Below, one piece after another: positions 1 to 8,895 of a DNA stretch of 54,499 nucleotides. Both the position numbers and the translations under genes were made by a program. The notes below the pieces were generated by a model. It did no database searches. It was given only the letters and a program-made list of their open reading frames with translations, and was not told the DNA's origin. Origin of the DNA: an uncultured Selenomonadaceae bacterium (GTDB lineage Bacteria; Bacillota; Negativicutes; Selenomonadales; Selenomonadaceae); assembly GCA_937902665.1 (NCBI GenBank), contig CALELM010000034.1, positions 1 through 54,499 of the forward strand. Reading direction: 5' to 3'. Numbering within the stretch: position 1 is the stretch's first letter; each line of letters begins with the position of its first letter.

Positions 1-552
1 GGTAAAGTGCACTCCTGCCGTTGGCGCCGCTGCGGATCCCTCCTCACGATTGTAGACCGTCTGATAACGTTCCTTGTCCTCCAGCTTTTCATGGATATAT
101 GGCGGCAGAGGTGTTTCTCCCAGCCGATCGAGAATTTCTTCAAAAATTCCATTAAAACGAAATTCCACAATACGTCCGCCAAAATCCGTATGCTCTTTTA
201 TCACGCAGGAAAGTTCTTCGCTGAAATAGATCTCGTTTCCAATCTTTGCCTTTTTTCCGGGCTTTGCCAAGGTTTCCCAATGCGTTTTATCAATGCGGCG
301 AAGCAAGAAAATTTCAACACGACCGCCTGTTTTCGCCCGATGGCCAATCAACCTTGCAGGCAATACACGCGTATCATTGAAGATCAAGGTATCTCCTGCC
401 TCCAAAAACTTTCCCAAATCATAAAAATGTTGGTGAGAAATCGTTTTTCTTTTAGGATCCAGCACCATCAGCCTAGAAAAATTTCTCGGTTCTATGGGAA
501 TTTGCGCAATGCGTTCTTCTGGAAGTTCATAATCAAAATCTGACAATAACAT
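1..552 (-). CDS. queA: S-adenosylmethionine:tRNA ribosyltransferase-isomerase QueA (3' part outside window)
   Basis: The first 184 codons are present and the gene runs off the left edge. The reverse-strand translation begins MLLSDFDYELPEERIAQ and continues with the QueA family blocks LIFNDTRVLPARL, EIFLLRR, PLPPYIHEK and AAPTAGVHFT. QueA moves the ribosyl group of SAM onto preQ1 in tRNA to form epoxyqueuosine; it is a cytosolic tRNA-modifying enzyme, usually about 340 residues. The ATG at 552 has GAGG about nine bases upstream. It is the last visible gene of a minus-strand cluster with a SpoIID-like gene and queH, so epoxyqueuosine formation and its reduction (QueH) sit together. Identification is very secure; only the C-terminal half is missing, because of the window boundary. 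Confidence 0.96.
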   Translation of the reverse strand, partial: MLLSDFDYELPEERIAQIPIEPRNFSRLMVLDPKRKTISHQHFYDLGKFLEAGDTLIFNDTRVLPARLIGHRAKTGGRVEIFLLRRIDKTHWETLAKPGKKAKIGNEIYFSEELSCVIKEHTDFGGRIVEFRFNGIFEEILDRLGETPLPPYIHEKLEDKERYQTVYNREEGSAAAPTAGVHFT

Positions 553-563
553 CTGCTTGTACC

Positions 564-1697
564 TCAATAAATTTTTTGGACGACAACATTTTTAAAATAA
601 TGTTCAAGAATTTTACGATAATCATAGCCCTTTTCCGCAAATGCCTTTGCACCGTACTGGGACATTCCTACCCCATGCCCTGAGCCATACCCATTCACTT
701 GAACCTTTCCTTTCACAAGCTTTAAATCAAACAAAGTGCTTTTCAAGCCAAGCATAGAACGAAAATTTCCTCCTGACACCACTTTACGTCCCTTGTTTCC
801 CACAAAAACAATTGACTTCACTCGACCAGAAGCAGTGCGGTCTTTTGCTCCTTTTCCAATGCTCAAAGGAGATAGCTCAATTTTTTTTATCGCCCCAATG
901 CCAAGCTTGCTTTGGACATCTGCTGTTACTGTCCACGGCTGTGTTCCCTTTCTAAGTTCTTCTGCCGGCTGCAAGTAAAAAAGCTTGCTCCCCCACACGG
1001 ATTCATTGCTTTCTGTCATGCCTCCGGAATCTGAATGAAATGGCGCAAAAAGCACTTTGCCATTTCCGTAAATGACCTCCCCAGCCGTCGCTTTAATAAC
1101 AGCATCTGTTTCAGGGCGTTCTCCTGCTATTCCATCATATACTTGGCAATGCGATGTTGCGCACACATCATATCCTTCGCTCGAATGCGGATGCCCTGTT
1201 TCCTTGGAATAAAGGACAAAGCTTCTTGCAGCCACCGTCTGGGCTTTTAGAGCTTCGGCATGCCAGCTTTGCGGCATTTCCTTGGAGACAACCCCACGAA
1301 GATAATCTTCTGCGGAAATGAGATTTATGACATTCAATCTATCTTTCTTTTGAAAAATTTGCATATTGCCGCGATAACTTTTTTCTCCAACTTTAGTTGC
1401 TAATGCCGCCTTCTTATCTGCTGGTTTTATTTCCAGCTTAGTTCCTTCTAAATACGTCCCATTTACTTGGAAGCCGTGATTGGCTGGAAGGATTTCAATG
1501 GACGCTTTGGCATTTATCTTTAATGTCTTGGAATCAGAAATAACGTTGCATGGGCAATTCACCTGCAGTCTTGCCGACTTTTGCCCTACAAGGATCCCAA
1601 CCGAGATATTTTTTATATTTTCTGCAGAACAAGATGAAACAAATGATATACAAAAAACAGGCAGCAAAAACAGGGAAAGCAGTAAACTTCGTATCAT
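564..1697 (-). CDS. Exported SpoIID/LytB-domain protein (lytic-transglycosylase-like)
   Basis: 377 residues with an N-terminal signal peptide (hydrophobic stretch at about 4-24). The SpoIID/LytB core lies at about 125-375: SAEDYLRGVVSKEMP, ALKAQTVAARSF, and the C-terminal GYGSGHGVGMSQYGA block. In SpoIID the Glu of the (S)xEMP motif is the catalytic acid of a peptidoglycan glycan-strand lytic transglycosylase; here it is Glu140. The start ATG overlaps the stop of queH (ATGA), so the two are translationally coupled, and queA follows 11 bases downstream. No other sporulation gene is in the window. The protein could serve sporulation engulfment if the species sporulates, or general wall remodelling; the sequence does not decide this. 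It is not named spoIID here for that reason. Confidence 0.88.
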   Translation of the reverse strand: MIRSLLLSLFLLPVFCISFVSSCSAENIKNISVGILVGQKSARLQVNCPCNVISDSKTLKINAKASIEILPANHGFQVNGTYLEGTKLEIKPADKKAALATKVGEKSYRGNMQIFQKKDRLNVINLISAEDYLRGVVSKEMPQSWHAEALKAQTVAARSFVLYSKETGHPHSSEGYDVCATSHCQVYDGIAGERPETDAVIKATAGEVIYGNGKVLFAPFHSDSGGMTESNESVWGSKLFYLQPAEELRKGTQPWTVTADVQSKLGIGAIKKIELSPLSIGKGAKDRTASGRVKSIVFVGNKGRKVVSGGNFRSMLGLKSTLFDLKLVKGKVQVNGYGSGHGVGMSQYGAKAFAEKGYDYRKILEHYFKNVVVQKIY

Positions 1698-2329
1698 ACA
1701 CTCCCATCCTTTCCGTTCTTGAGAGATACCTTTTCTTTTTCTAAGCGTAACCGTTTCTTGGCTTTGTTCTCTTTTTTTCTCCTCTTTCTTAGTTCCTTGC
1801 TATAACGCTCTTCCTCCGAAAAAATACAACCGCAATACGGCTGGCGATAAAGCTCCAGTTCATGGCTAATATCAATGCCTGCTTGCCACCCCAAACGAAA
1901 ATCTTCGTAATAAAACGGAACTCCATATTTTTGGGAAAAAAACGTTGCTGTCTCTTTCATCAACTCATGTTGCTGATAGATACTGTAGAACAAGGTAGAG
2001 CTGAATGCCTCAAAACCGTGCTCGGCCGCAAATCGTGCTGTTTCCTCCAAGCGCCATGTATAGCACATTTGACAACGGCCATTTGGTACCTGTTCAGCAG
2101 CTAATGCTTTTCTCAAAAAATCTCGAAGCATGTAAATCTCATTTACATGAATCTCCATGTTCACTTTATCTGCAAATTCCTTTGCCGTCAGCAAGCGCCG
2201 TTCCCATTCCTTATAGGGATGAATATTCGGATTAAAAAAATATCCAACTGGTTCCATACCATTTTCCCGCAATTTTTTGACAGGGTAACAAGAGCAGGGA
2301 CCACAACACATATGCAATAAAACTCTCAT
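1694..2329 (-). CDS. queH: Epoxyqueuosine reductase QueH
   Basis: About 211 residues of the QueH (former DUF208) family, which reduces epoxyqueuosine to queuosine in tRNA and replaces the unrelated cobalamin-dependent QueG. The N-terminus has the paired cysteines HMCCGPCSCYP (Cys8, Cys9, Cys12); further conserved cysteines are in GRCQMCYTWR and QPYCGCIFSEEERY, matching the iron-sulphur and metal ligands of the family. The tail after about residue 175 is very rich in Lys, Arg and Glu. An upstream ATG at 2344 overlaps the ruvB stop, but AGAGG lies seven bases before the ATG at 2329, and family members begin right at the MCCGPC block, so the shorter start is chosen. It overlaps the next gene by four bases. 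Confidence 0.93.
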   Translation of the reverse strand: MRVLLHMCCGPCSCYPVKKLRENGMEPVGYFFNPNIHPYKEWERRLLTAKEFADKVNMEIHVNEIYMLRDFLRKALAAEQVPNGRCQMCYTWRLEETARFAAEHGFEAFSSTLFYSIYQQHELMKETATFFSQKYGVPFYYEDFRLGWQAGIDISHELELYRQPYCGCIFSEEERYSKELRKRRKKENKAKKRLRLEKEKVSLKNGKDGSV

Positions 2330-2340
2330 GAAAGGTCCTC

Positions 2341-3354
2341 TCATTCCGGATATGGTATTCCAAGATGCTCGTAGCCAGATTTTGTCACGATGCGTCCACG
2401 AGGAGTGCGATTGATAAAACCAAGCTGTATAAGGTAAGGCTCATATACATCCTCGATCGTATCCGGAGATTCGCTGATAGCGGCTGATAACGTATCAAGC
2501 CCAACCGGTCCCCCTGCAAATTTTTGGATTATCGTATCCAGCATACGTCGATCTGTATAGTCAAGCCCTGCTTTGTCAACTTCAAGCATTTGCAGTGCCT
2601 TATCAGCAATAGCATCTGTAATAATGCCAGCCCCTTCAATCTGCGCAAAATCTCGAACACGTTTCAAAAGTCTATTGGCAATACGGGGTGTACCCCTAGA
2701 ACGCTTTGCGATTTCCAAAGCACCATTTTCTTCTATGCAGATCCCTAATATTTCCGAGGCTCGCTTAACAATATGCACCAAGGATTCGGGATCGTAGTAT
2801 TCCAATCTTGAAATAACGCCAAAGCGGTCTCTCAGGGGCGGAGCAAGGGCTCCTGCCTTTGTTGTGGCTCCAATCAAGGTAAAGGGCGCAATATCCAAGC
2901 GAATAGAACGGGCGCTTGGTCCTTTGCCAATAATAATATCCAACGCAAAGTCTTCCATAGCAGAATAAAGGACTTCCTCCACACTTCTGGAAAGCCGATG
3001 AATTTCATCAATAAAGAGAACATCCCGTTCCTGAAGATTGGTCAAGAGGGCAGCAAGATCGCCAGAACGCTCAATCGCAGGTCCCGATGTCACACGAAAA
3101 TTTACGCCCAATTCATTCGCAATAATTCCGGCAAGCGTAGTTTTGCCGAGACCCGGCGGTCCATAAAGCAGCACATGATCCAGAGCTTCCTTGCGGGCGA
3201 TTGCCGCTTGAAGAAAGACAGAAAGATTTTTTTTCGTTTTCTCTTGCCCAATATATTCTATCAGTTTTTTCGGACGAAGACTATATTGCCAATCATCTGC
3301 CAACTGCTCATCACTCAAAACGATACGTTCCTCACTATCATCGTATAATTCCAA
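2341..3354 (-). CDS. ruvB: Holliday junction branch migration ATPase RuvB
   Basis: 337 residues, the normal length. RuvB is the AAA+ motor that pulls DNA through the RuvA-bound junction. Visible motifs are Walker A GPPGLGKTT (65-73), Walker B FIDEIHR (114-120), sensor 1 GATTKAG, the arginine-finger region LRDRFG, and the winged-helix end (GFINRTPRGRI). The start codon is TTG, supported by GGAGGTG eight bases upstream that lies over the ruvA stop codon, so translation is coupled. Gene order is ruvC-ruvA-ruvB, as in many Firmicutes, with the last codons meeting queH. Confidence 0.98.
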   Translation of the reverse strand: MELYDDSEERIVLSDEQLADDWQYSLRPKKLIEYIGQEKTKKNLSVFLQAAIARKEALDHVLLYGPPGLGKTTLAGIIANELGVNFRVTSGPAIERSGDLAALLTNLQERDVLFIDEIHRLSRSVEEVLYSAMEDFALDIIIGKGPSARSIRLDIAPFTLIGATTKAGALAPPLRDRFGVISRLEYYDPESLVHIVKRASEILGICIEENGALEIAKRSRGTPRIANRLLKRVRDFAQIEGAGIITDAIADKALQMLEVDKAGLDYTDRRMLDTIIQKFAGGPVGLDTLSAAISESPDTIEDVYEPYLIQLGFINRTPRGRIVTKSGYEHLGIPYPE

Positions 3355-3368
3355 GAATCTGTCACCTC

Positions 3369-3971
3369 CTACAACCGATTTAATTCCTTAAGTCCCATCT
3401 TAATGCACTCTTGCACAGACTTGCATTTTCCTAGTTTTTTTAATACTGATGAAATTTCTGCTTGCCTATAGCCTAAGGAAAGCAATGCCGCTTGTGCTTC
3501 CATGACCATATCATCACCATCCAGTGTTTCTATTTCAAACTCTACTTCATCCATTGGATTCGAGGAAGCTGGAAGGCTGACTTTATCTTGAAGTTCCAAA
3601 ATCAAGCGCTCTGCTGATTTTTTTCCAATTCCCGGCAATTTTGTCAAAACAGATGATTGTTTTTTATGAATGGCTTGACATAAATTTCCTACGGTAATGG
3701 ATGAAAGAATCCCTAACGCCACCTTCGGGCCGATACCAGAAACAGAGATCAATAATTGAAACAAGTCATATTCTTCTTGCGTGAAAAATCCATAAAGCAC
3801 AATAGCATCTTCTCTCACGCTCGTATGAATATAAAGCTCTGCATCTTCGCCTTTATGAAGCTTATTATGTTCTGATGGAACCATAAAGATACGATATCCA
3901 ATTCCATGCACATCTAAAAGGAAATGATCTGCATAAACCTGTAATACCTTACCGTGCAAATACCCTATCAT
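3369..3971 (-). CDS. ruvA: Holliday junction branch migration complex subunit RuvA
   Basis: 200 residues. The N-terminal OB fold starts MIGYLHGKV, followed by two helix-hairpin-helix motifs (VSGIGPKVAL and LPGIGKKSAERLILEL at about 105-135) and an acidic linker before the C-terminal domain III (EAQAALLSLGYRQAEI) that contacts RuvB. RuvA binds four-way junction DNA as a tetramer and loads RuvB. It sits 18 bases after ruvC and 14 bases before ruvB. A GAGGATGAG sequence upstream supports the ATG. Confidence 0.98.
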   Translation of the reverse strand: MIGYLHGKVLQVYADHFLLDVHGIGYRIFMVPSEHNKLHKGEDAELYIHTSVREDAIVLYGFFTQEEYDLFQLLISVSGIGPKVALGILSSITVGNLCQAIHKKQSSVLTKLPGIGKKSAERLILELQDKVSLPASSNPMDEVEFEIETLDGDDMVMEAQAALLSLGYRQAEISSVLKKLGKCKSVQECIKMGLKELNRL

Positions 3972-3989
3972 AACGGACTCATCCTCATA

Positions 3990-4481
3990 TCAATTTATTT
4001 TCCAAGTCAAGCTATTTATGCAATGCGCAGTACAAATTGCAATCGCCAGTGCATCAGCAACATCATCCGGATGAGGCTCTTTTTTTAAGTTTAAAAGCTT
4101 AGTTACCATATAAATCACCTGTTTTTTGTCAGCTTTTCCATAGCCTGTTACCGATTGCTTCACTTGCAGTGGCGTTCGTTCCACGATCCTGAGCTGATTT
4201 TTGGCGGCAGCAAGAAGCACAATTCCTCTGGCCTGTCCAACTGGAATTGCCGTTGTCACGTTTCGATTAAAAAAAAGTTGTTCGACTCCCATAACATCTG
4301 GCTTGTATTCCTTGATCAACAGATCCAGCTCATCATAAAGTTTTAACAAGCGATCCTCCATGCGAGCTTTTGAGCTTGTTGTGATTGCACCATAGGCATG
4401 CGGTATCAAACGGCTGTTTGACGATTCGACAAAGCCATACCCGCAAATTGCCGTTCCAGGATCTATACCCAATGCCAGCAT
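3990..4481 (-). CDS. ruvC: Crossover junction endodeoxyribonuclease RuvC
   Basis: 163 residues from the preferred start. The four acidic active-site residues of the RNase H-like fold are all present: Asp7 (LGIDPGT), Glu67 (GVEQLFF), Asp140 and Asp143 (HPDDVADALAIA). RuvC nicks Holliday junctions symmetrically. An open frame extends to 4505, but GGAGGAG lies just before the ATG at 4481 and family members begin right at the LGIDPG strand, so 4481 is chosen. The extra upstream codons would lie in the terminator hairpin behind yebC. ruvC is the first of ruvC-ruvA-ruvB. Confidence 0.97.
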   Translation of the reverse strand: MLALGIDPGTAICGYGFVESSNSRLIPHAYGAITTSSKARMEDRLLKLYDELDLLIKEYKPDVMGVEQLFFNRNVTTAIPVGQARGIVLLAAAKNQLRIVERTPLQVKQSVTGYGKADKKQVIYMVTKLLNLKKEPHPDDVADALAIAICTAHCINSLTWKIN

Positions 4482-4504
4482 AAAACTCCTCCTTGCAGAA
4501 AACA

Positions 4505-4526
4505 CGAGCGGCTTGTCAGCCGCTCG
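4505..4526 (-). terminator. Intrinsic terminator after yebC, abutting ruvC
   Basis: Perfect 8-bp GC-rich inverted repeat (CGAGCGGC / GCCGCTCG, loop of six) followed on the minus strand by TGTTTTCTG. It lies 24 bases after the yebC stop and only about 20 bases before the ribosome site of ruvC, leaving no room for a separate ruvC promoter between hairpin and start codon. Confidence 0.75.
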
Positions 4527-4550
4527 AAAAAAGTATCCTATAGTGATAAA

Positions 4551-5282
4551 TTACTCATCATCTATTTCGTAATTCCCATAGACGTTCTGTACATCATCGT
4601 TTTCTTCCAAGGCATCTACTAAGTTTTGAAGCTTTTCTGCATCCTTTCCTTCCACTTTTACCGTGTTCTCAGGAACCATCGTTACTTCGGCAGAAGCTAC
4701 TTCTATTCCCTTCTCCGCAAGAGCTGCTTCAATGGCATCAAAGTCACTTGGTGCAGCAGTTATCTCAAAAACATCAGCCTCGGATTTCATATCTTCTGCT
4801 CCAGCTTCCAGTACGATATCCATGAGTTCGTCTTCATCGTCAAAAGTTTCTTTTTCCACAATGAAAACAGCCTTTTGCTTGAACATCCATCCAACGCAGC
4901 CAGTTTCTCCCATATTTCCGCCATACCTAGAGAAAAGATGCCTCACATCTGCTGCCGTGCGATTGCGATTATCTGTTAAGATATCCAGCATAATCGCAGA
5001 ACCGCCAGGGCCATATCCCTCATAAGTAATTTCTTCATAGTTACTGCCTTCTGTAGCACCCATTCCCTTTTGAATAGCGCGATTGATGTTATCCTTTGGA
5101 ATGTTGTTTGCCTTAGCTTTGGAAAGAGCCAACTTTAAGCGCATGTTTCCTGTCGGATCAGCACCACCCATACGAACTGCAATAGTGATTTCACGGCCAA
5201 TCTTGGTTGTGATTTTTCCGCGAATGGCATCATTCGCTCCTTTTTTTCTCTTGATGTTTGCCCATTTAGAATGTCCTGACAT
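4551..5282 (-). CDS. yebC: YebC/PmpR-family regulatory or translation-assisting protein
   Basis: 243 residues, beginning with the family signature MSGHSKWANIKRKKG and containing the block YEGYGPGGSAIMLDILTDN. YebC/TACO1 proteins have been described both as DNA-binding regulators and as factors that relieve ribosome stalling at proline stretches; the sequence alone does not choose. The acidic C-terminal half and three-domain length are normal. In many bacteria yebC precedes ruvC, as here. A promoter is visible at 5328-5356. AAGGAG is upstream of the ATG but spaced about 12 bases away. Confidence 0.95.
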   Translation of the reverse strand: MSGHSKWANIKRKKGANDAIRGKITTKIGREITIAVRMGGADPTGNMRLKLALSKAKANNIPKDNINRAIQKGMGATEGSNYEEITYEGYGPGGSAIMLDILTDNRNRTAADVRHLFSRYGGNMGETGCVGWMFKQKAVFIVEKETFDDEDELMDIVLEAGAEDMKSEADVFEITAAPSDFDAIEAALAEKGIEVASAEVTMVPENTVKVEGKDAEKLQNLVDALEENDDVQNVYGNYEIDDE

Positions 5283-5327
5283 AAAAGAACACCGCTCCTT
5301 CTCGCTTCTAAAAACTATAACTTTGTC

Positions 5328-5356
5328 AGTTTAGCATACTTTTTGATTTTCTGCAA
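5328..5356 (-). promoter_or_regulatory. Promoter for yebC-ruv-queH-queA cluster
   Basis: Minus strand: -35 TTGCAG (5351-5356), 17-base spacer, -10 TAAACT (5328-5333) with an extended TGC before it. A 7-bp inverted repeat, TGCAAAA and TTTTGCA separated by four bases (5352-5369), overlaps the -35 box and lies just behind the tyrS stop. Confidence 0.6.
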
Positions 5357-5372
5357 AATAACTTTTGCATGA

Positions 5373-6608
5373 TTACTCCTGACCATTGCTTGCAGAATTT
5401 CTGGCCAGCTTATAGAATTTTTTCTTTCCCTTTTTTATTACAATAGCATTTTCCTGAAAATCGCTTTCCTGCAAGATATAATCAACATCAGTTACTTTTT
5501 CGCCGTTCATGCTGATTCCACTTTGTTGGATCAGCCGTCTTCCTTCACTCTTGGAGGCAAAAATCTTATTTTTTGCAAGCACATCCAACAGCTTGGTTCC
5601 GACAGCATTATCAATATCGACTGTAGGAATTTCAGCTGTTTCTGCCCCACCAAAAATAGATTCCGCAGCTTTTTTTGCCTTTTGAGCTTCTTCTTCCCCG
5701 TGAACAATTTTTGTGACTTCGTAAGCAAGAACTGTTTTTGCCTCGTTTATTTGTTGATCCTTCAGTGATCCCAGCCGTCTGACTTCTTCCATAGGCAGGA
5801 AGGTTAAAAGTGCAAGGCACCGCTCAACATCCGCATCATCGACGTTTCTCCAATACTGATAAAAGTCATACGGTGAGGTTTTATCGGGATCGAGCCAAAG
5901 AGCACCGCTCGCTGTTTTTCCCATTTTTTTGCCATCGCTCTTAGTAAGAATACAATTCGTAAGACCATATACACTCTTGTTTTCTTTGCGGCGGCAAAGC
6001 TCAACACCAGCAAGAATATTCGACCACTGATCGTCTCCCCCCATCTCAAGCTTGCAACCATAACGACGATTCAATTCCAAGAAATCATATCCTTGCATAA
6101 TCATATAATTGAATTCGAGAAAGGTAAGTCCTTTTTCCCAACGTTGCTTGTAGCACTCTGCTGCTAACATGCGGTTAACCGTAAAGCATGCGCCTACTTC
6201 CCGCAAAAGGCCAATATAATTCAATTTGCAGAGCCAATCAGCATTGTTGACCATAATCGCCTTGCCATCACTAAAATCAATGAAGCGCGCAATCTGCTTC
6301 TTGAAGCAATCGCAATTGTGCGCAATGTCCTCATCCGTCAACATTTTTCGCATATCGGTACGTCCAGATGGATCTCCTATTGTTCCAGTTCCGCCACCAA
6401 CAAGGCAGATAGGACGATGCCCTGCACGCTGCATATGTGCCATTGCCATCAGAGCTAAAAAGTGTCCGGCATGAAGGCTGTCCGCCGTAGGATCAAAACC
6501 AATATAAAAGCTTACCTTCTCTTGTGATAACACCTTCCTTAACTCGTTTTCATTGGTGCATTGAGCAATAAATCCACGTTCCTGTAAAGTATCAAAAACA
6601 TTTTCCAA
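5373..6608 (-). CDS. tyrS: Tyrosyl-tRNA synthetase
   Basis: 411 residues. Class I signature HAGH (46-49, the HIGH motif), the tyrosine-binding block GYDFLELNRRYGCKLEMGGDDQ in the family position, KMSKS equivalent KMGKT, and a C-terminal S4 RNA-binding domain (about 345-405, KSEGRRLIQQSGISMNGE). It charges tRNA-Tyr. The start is TTG with AGAGG eight bases upstream. It lies 36 bases behind the PBP gene and probably shares its transcript; no T-box leader is present in the short gap. Confidence 0.97.
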   Translation of the reverse strand: MENVFDTLQERGFIAQCTNENELRKVLSQEKVSFYIGFDPTADSLHAGHFLALMAMAHMQRAGHRPICLVGGGTGTIGDPSGRTDMRKMLTDEDIAHNCDCFKKQIARFIDFSDGKAIMVNNADWLCKLNYIGLLREVGACFTVNRMLAAECYKQRWEKGLTFLEFNYMIMQGYDFLELNRRYGCKLEMGGDDQWSNILAGVELCRRKENKSVYGLTNCILTKSDGKKMGKTASGALWLDPDKTSPYDFYQYWRNVDDADVERCLALLTFLPMEEVRRLGSLKDQQINEAKTVLAYEVTKIVHGEEEAQKAKKAAESIFGGAETAEIPTVDIDNAVGTKLLDVLAKNKIFASKSEGRRLIQQSGISMNGEKVTDVDYILQESDFQENAIVIKKGKKKFYKLARNSASNGQE

Positions 6609-6643
6609 AAAAATCGCCTCTTTACCCTATAATGTACAAACAG

Positions 6644-8797
6644 TTAATTTTTTCCTTTTGAAACACCACGTGTTGGAGCAGGGCCTGATACTGCAGGCTG
6701 TTCTGCTGATGGTGTCGATGGAGTATTTTGTTCAGGAGTTGCTGGTGTTTCCGTGGCTGATTTGGATTGCGATGCAGATGTTCCGTTGTCAGGAGATGGC
6801 GTATTTTTAGCATCTTGTTTTTCTTTTTCATCAGCTTTCGTTTTTTTCTCATTATTGGTGTCATTTTTTGCACTATCGCTGTTTTTTTCATCAGCAAGCT
6901 CACCAATAGCATCCGCATTGGAAACGTGCGTTCCATCAAAACCATGCACAGGAATATCTTTTGATGCTTTTACCATAAACATCTTCCATATCTCTGCTGG
7001 CTGATTACCGCCGCCCATGCCATTGAGGCTGGTATTGTTATCATTTCCAATCCATACACCAGCAACAAGATCCGGTGTATATCCTACAAACCATGCATCA
7101 TGGTAATCACTGGTCGTACCGGTTTTTCCTGCAGCAGGCCGCCCAATATTTGCGCGCGTACCAGTACCATGCTGGATAACTCCCTCCAACATGCCAGTTA
7201 ATTCAGAAGCACTCGCTTCACTAATGACGCTGCGTTGTTCTGCTGTAGTCTCTTCCAGTACTTTTCCATTACGATCTAAAATTTTTACAATAGCAACTGG
7301 CGATACATGCACACCTTTGTTGGCAAAAGTACCATAAGCACTCGTGATTTCGAGCGGTGTCACGCCCTTAGTCAGACCACCTAAGGCAGTTGACAAGTTT
7401 TTGTCATTCTGTGGGCCTTCCATGACAAATGTGGATATACCCATTTCTTGAGCATAATAAATGGGTTTTTCAATCCCTAGCTTTTGAGCAATCTTAACCG
7501 TTGGAACATTCAAGGACTGCTCGGCAACCTTTCGCAGAGAAACCTTTCCCGAGAAAGTCCTTGTATAGTTTTGCGGCGCCCATGACCCTATTTTTAAAGG
7601 ACTGTCATCTATAACCGTAGATGGAGTAAACTTATTCTCCAAGGCAGCTGCGAAAACAAAAGGCTTAAAAGCAGAACCCGGCTGGCGCTCTGCCATGGTT
7701 GCACGATTAAACTGATCGGTCCCTCTTCCACCAACCATAGCCTTGATATGCCCTGTATGGGGATCAATACAAACCAATGCTCCCTGTGGCTGCTTGACAC
7801 CATTGTCATCTGTCATGTAAGTTGGCAAATGCTGCATGGCTTCTTCCGCCGCACGCTGCATATCAATATCCAAGGTCGTGTAAATCTTCAATCCTTCCTT
7901 GTAAACTGCGTCAGCACCATATTTATCAATCAAGATCTGCGTCACATAATCGATAAAGTAAGATGCCTCATTCGTTTCTTTTTGTGCCGGAGAAACCAAA
8001 TTCAAGGATTCTTTCTTTGCCTGTGAAGCATTCTGGGAATCTATGTAACCATACTTGACCATTTGCTCCAGTACAGTCGCTTTGCGATCCTGCGCTGCCT
8101 GAAGGTTCGTGAGCGGAGAGTAATAATTGGGGCTTTTGGGAATTCCAGCCAGCATAGCACATTCATTCAAGGTTAAGTCTTCAACGTTTTTGTTAAAATA
8201 TGTTTTAGCCGCAGCTTGAACACCATACGCACCTTCGCCAAAATAAATCTGATTCAAATACAGCTCTAAAATCTCTTGCTTTGTATATTGGCGTTCCAAC
8301 TGCAAAGCCAAAAAAACCTCCTGCACTTTACGTTTTAGGGTACGTTCCTGCGTTAGATATGCATTTTTGGCTAGCTGCTGAGTAATAGTAGAGCCACCTT
8401 CCGCAATGGTACGTCCACTGATGTTTGACCATACAGCACGCAAAATTCCACGGAAATCGATTCCCATATGGTCATAAAAGCGATTATCCTCAACGGCAAC
8501 AAAAGCATTCTGCAAATTCTTTGGTACTTGGGCAATCTTAACAGGCATACGATTTTCTGTTGCATGAACATTAGCCAGTTCATTGCCATTGATGTCATAA
8601 ATTGTTGAAGTAGCTGGCGGTCTAATGTCATTTGCCAAATCTGGCTTGGTATTCATGCTGGCCGTCAAAAATCCGCATCCAATCCCCGTTACCATGACAG
8701 CAACAATAACGAAAAAGCTGAGAACAACTCTCTTGCCTGTATTGCTTTTGGATTTTGATGGTGCTTTCCTTCGGCTTGTTTTTGTACGATTCTCCAT
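6644..8797 (-). CDS. Class A penicillin-binding protein (PBP1A-type transglycosylase/transpeptidase)
   Basis: About 717 residues. A basic N-terminal tail is followed by one membrane helix (about 20-42). Next comes the GT51 glycan polymerase domain (VEDNRFYDHMGIDFRG with the catalytic Glu, GGSTITQQLAKN), then the penicillin-binding domain with SxxK (GSAFKPF), SLN and KTGTT motifs. After the last motif a tail of about 90 residues is rich in Asp/Glu/Lys, then Ser/Thr/Pro/Gln, and may span the periplasm. It polymerises and cross-links peptidoglycan. An open frame reaches 8833, but AAGGAGG is correctly spaced from the ATG at 8797. A promoter is at 8850-8879. Confidence 0.95.
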   Translation of the reverse strand: MENRTKTSRRKAPSKSKSNTGKRVVLSFFVIVAVMVTGIGCGFLTASMNTKPDLANDIRPPATSTIYDINGNELANVHATENRMPVKIAQVPKNLQNAFVAVEDNRFYDHMGIDFRGILRAVWSNISGRTIAEGGSTITQQLAKNAYLTQERTLKRKVQEVFLALQLERQYTKQEILELYLNQIYFGEGAYGVQAAAKTYFNKNVEDLTLNECAMLAGIPKSPNYYSPLTNLQAAQDRKATVLEQMVKYGYIDSQNASQAKKESLNLVSPAQKETNEASYFIDYVTQILIDKYGADAVYKEGLKIYTTLDIDMQRAAEEAMQHLPTYMTDDNGVKQPQGALVCIDPHTGHIKAMVGGRGTDQFNRATMAERQPGSAFKPFVFAAALENKFTPSTVIDDSPLKIGSWAPQNYTRTFSGKVSLRKVAEQSLNVPTVKIAQKLGIEKPIYYAQEMGISTFVMEGPQNDKNLSTALGGLTKGVTPLEITSAYGTFANKGVHVSPVAIVKILDRNGKVLEETTAEQRSVISEASASELTGMLEGVIQHGTGTRANIGRPAAGKTGTTSDYHDAWFVGYTPDLVAGVWIGNDNNTSLNGMGGGNQPAEIWKMFMVKASKDIPVHGFDGTHVSNADAIGELADEKNSDSAKNDTNNEKKTKADEKEKQDAKNTPSPDNGTSASQSKSATETPATPEQNTPSTPSAEQPAVSGPAPTRGVSKGKN

Positions 8798-8849
8798 GAA
8801 GAGCCTCCTTGAGAACAGAATGTTTCCGTTCAAAAATCTATGCTACATT

Positions 8850-8879
8850 ATTGTACTACCTGCTTTACATTTTTTGCAA
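8850..8879 (-). promoter_or_regulatory. Promoter for PBP-tyrS
   Basis: Minus strand: -35 TTGCAA (8874-8879), 18-base spacer, -10 TACAAT (8850-8855). A second TTGCA lies upstream as an imperfect inverted arm. Transcription would start about 45 bases before the PBP start codon. Confidence 0.55.
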
Positions 8880-8895
8880 TATGATATTTATGCAA

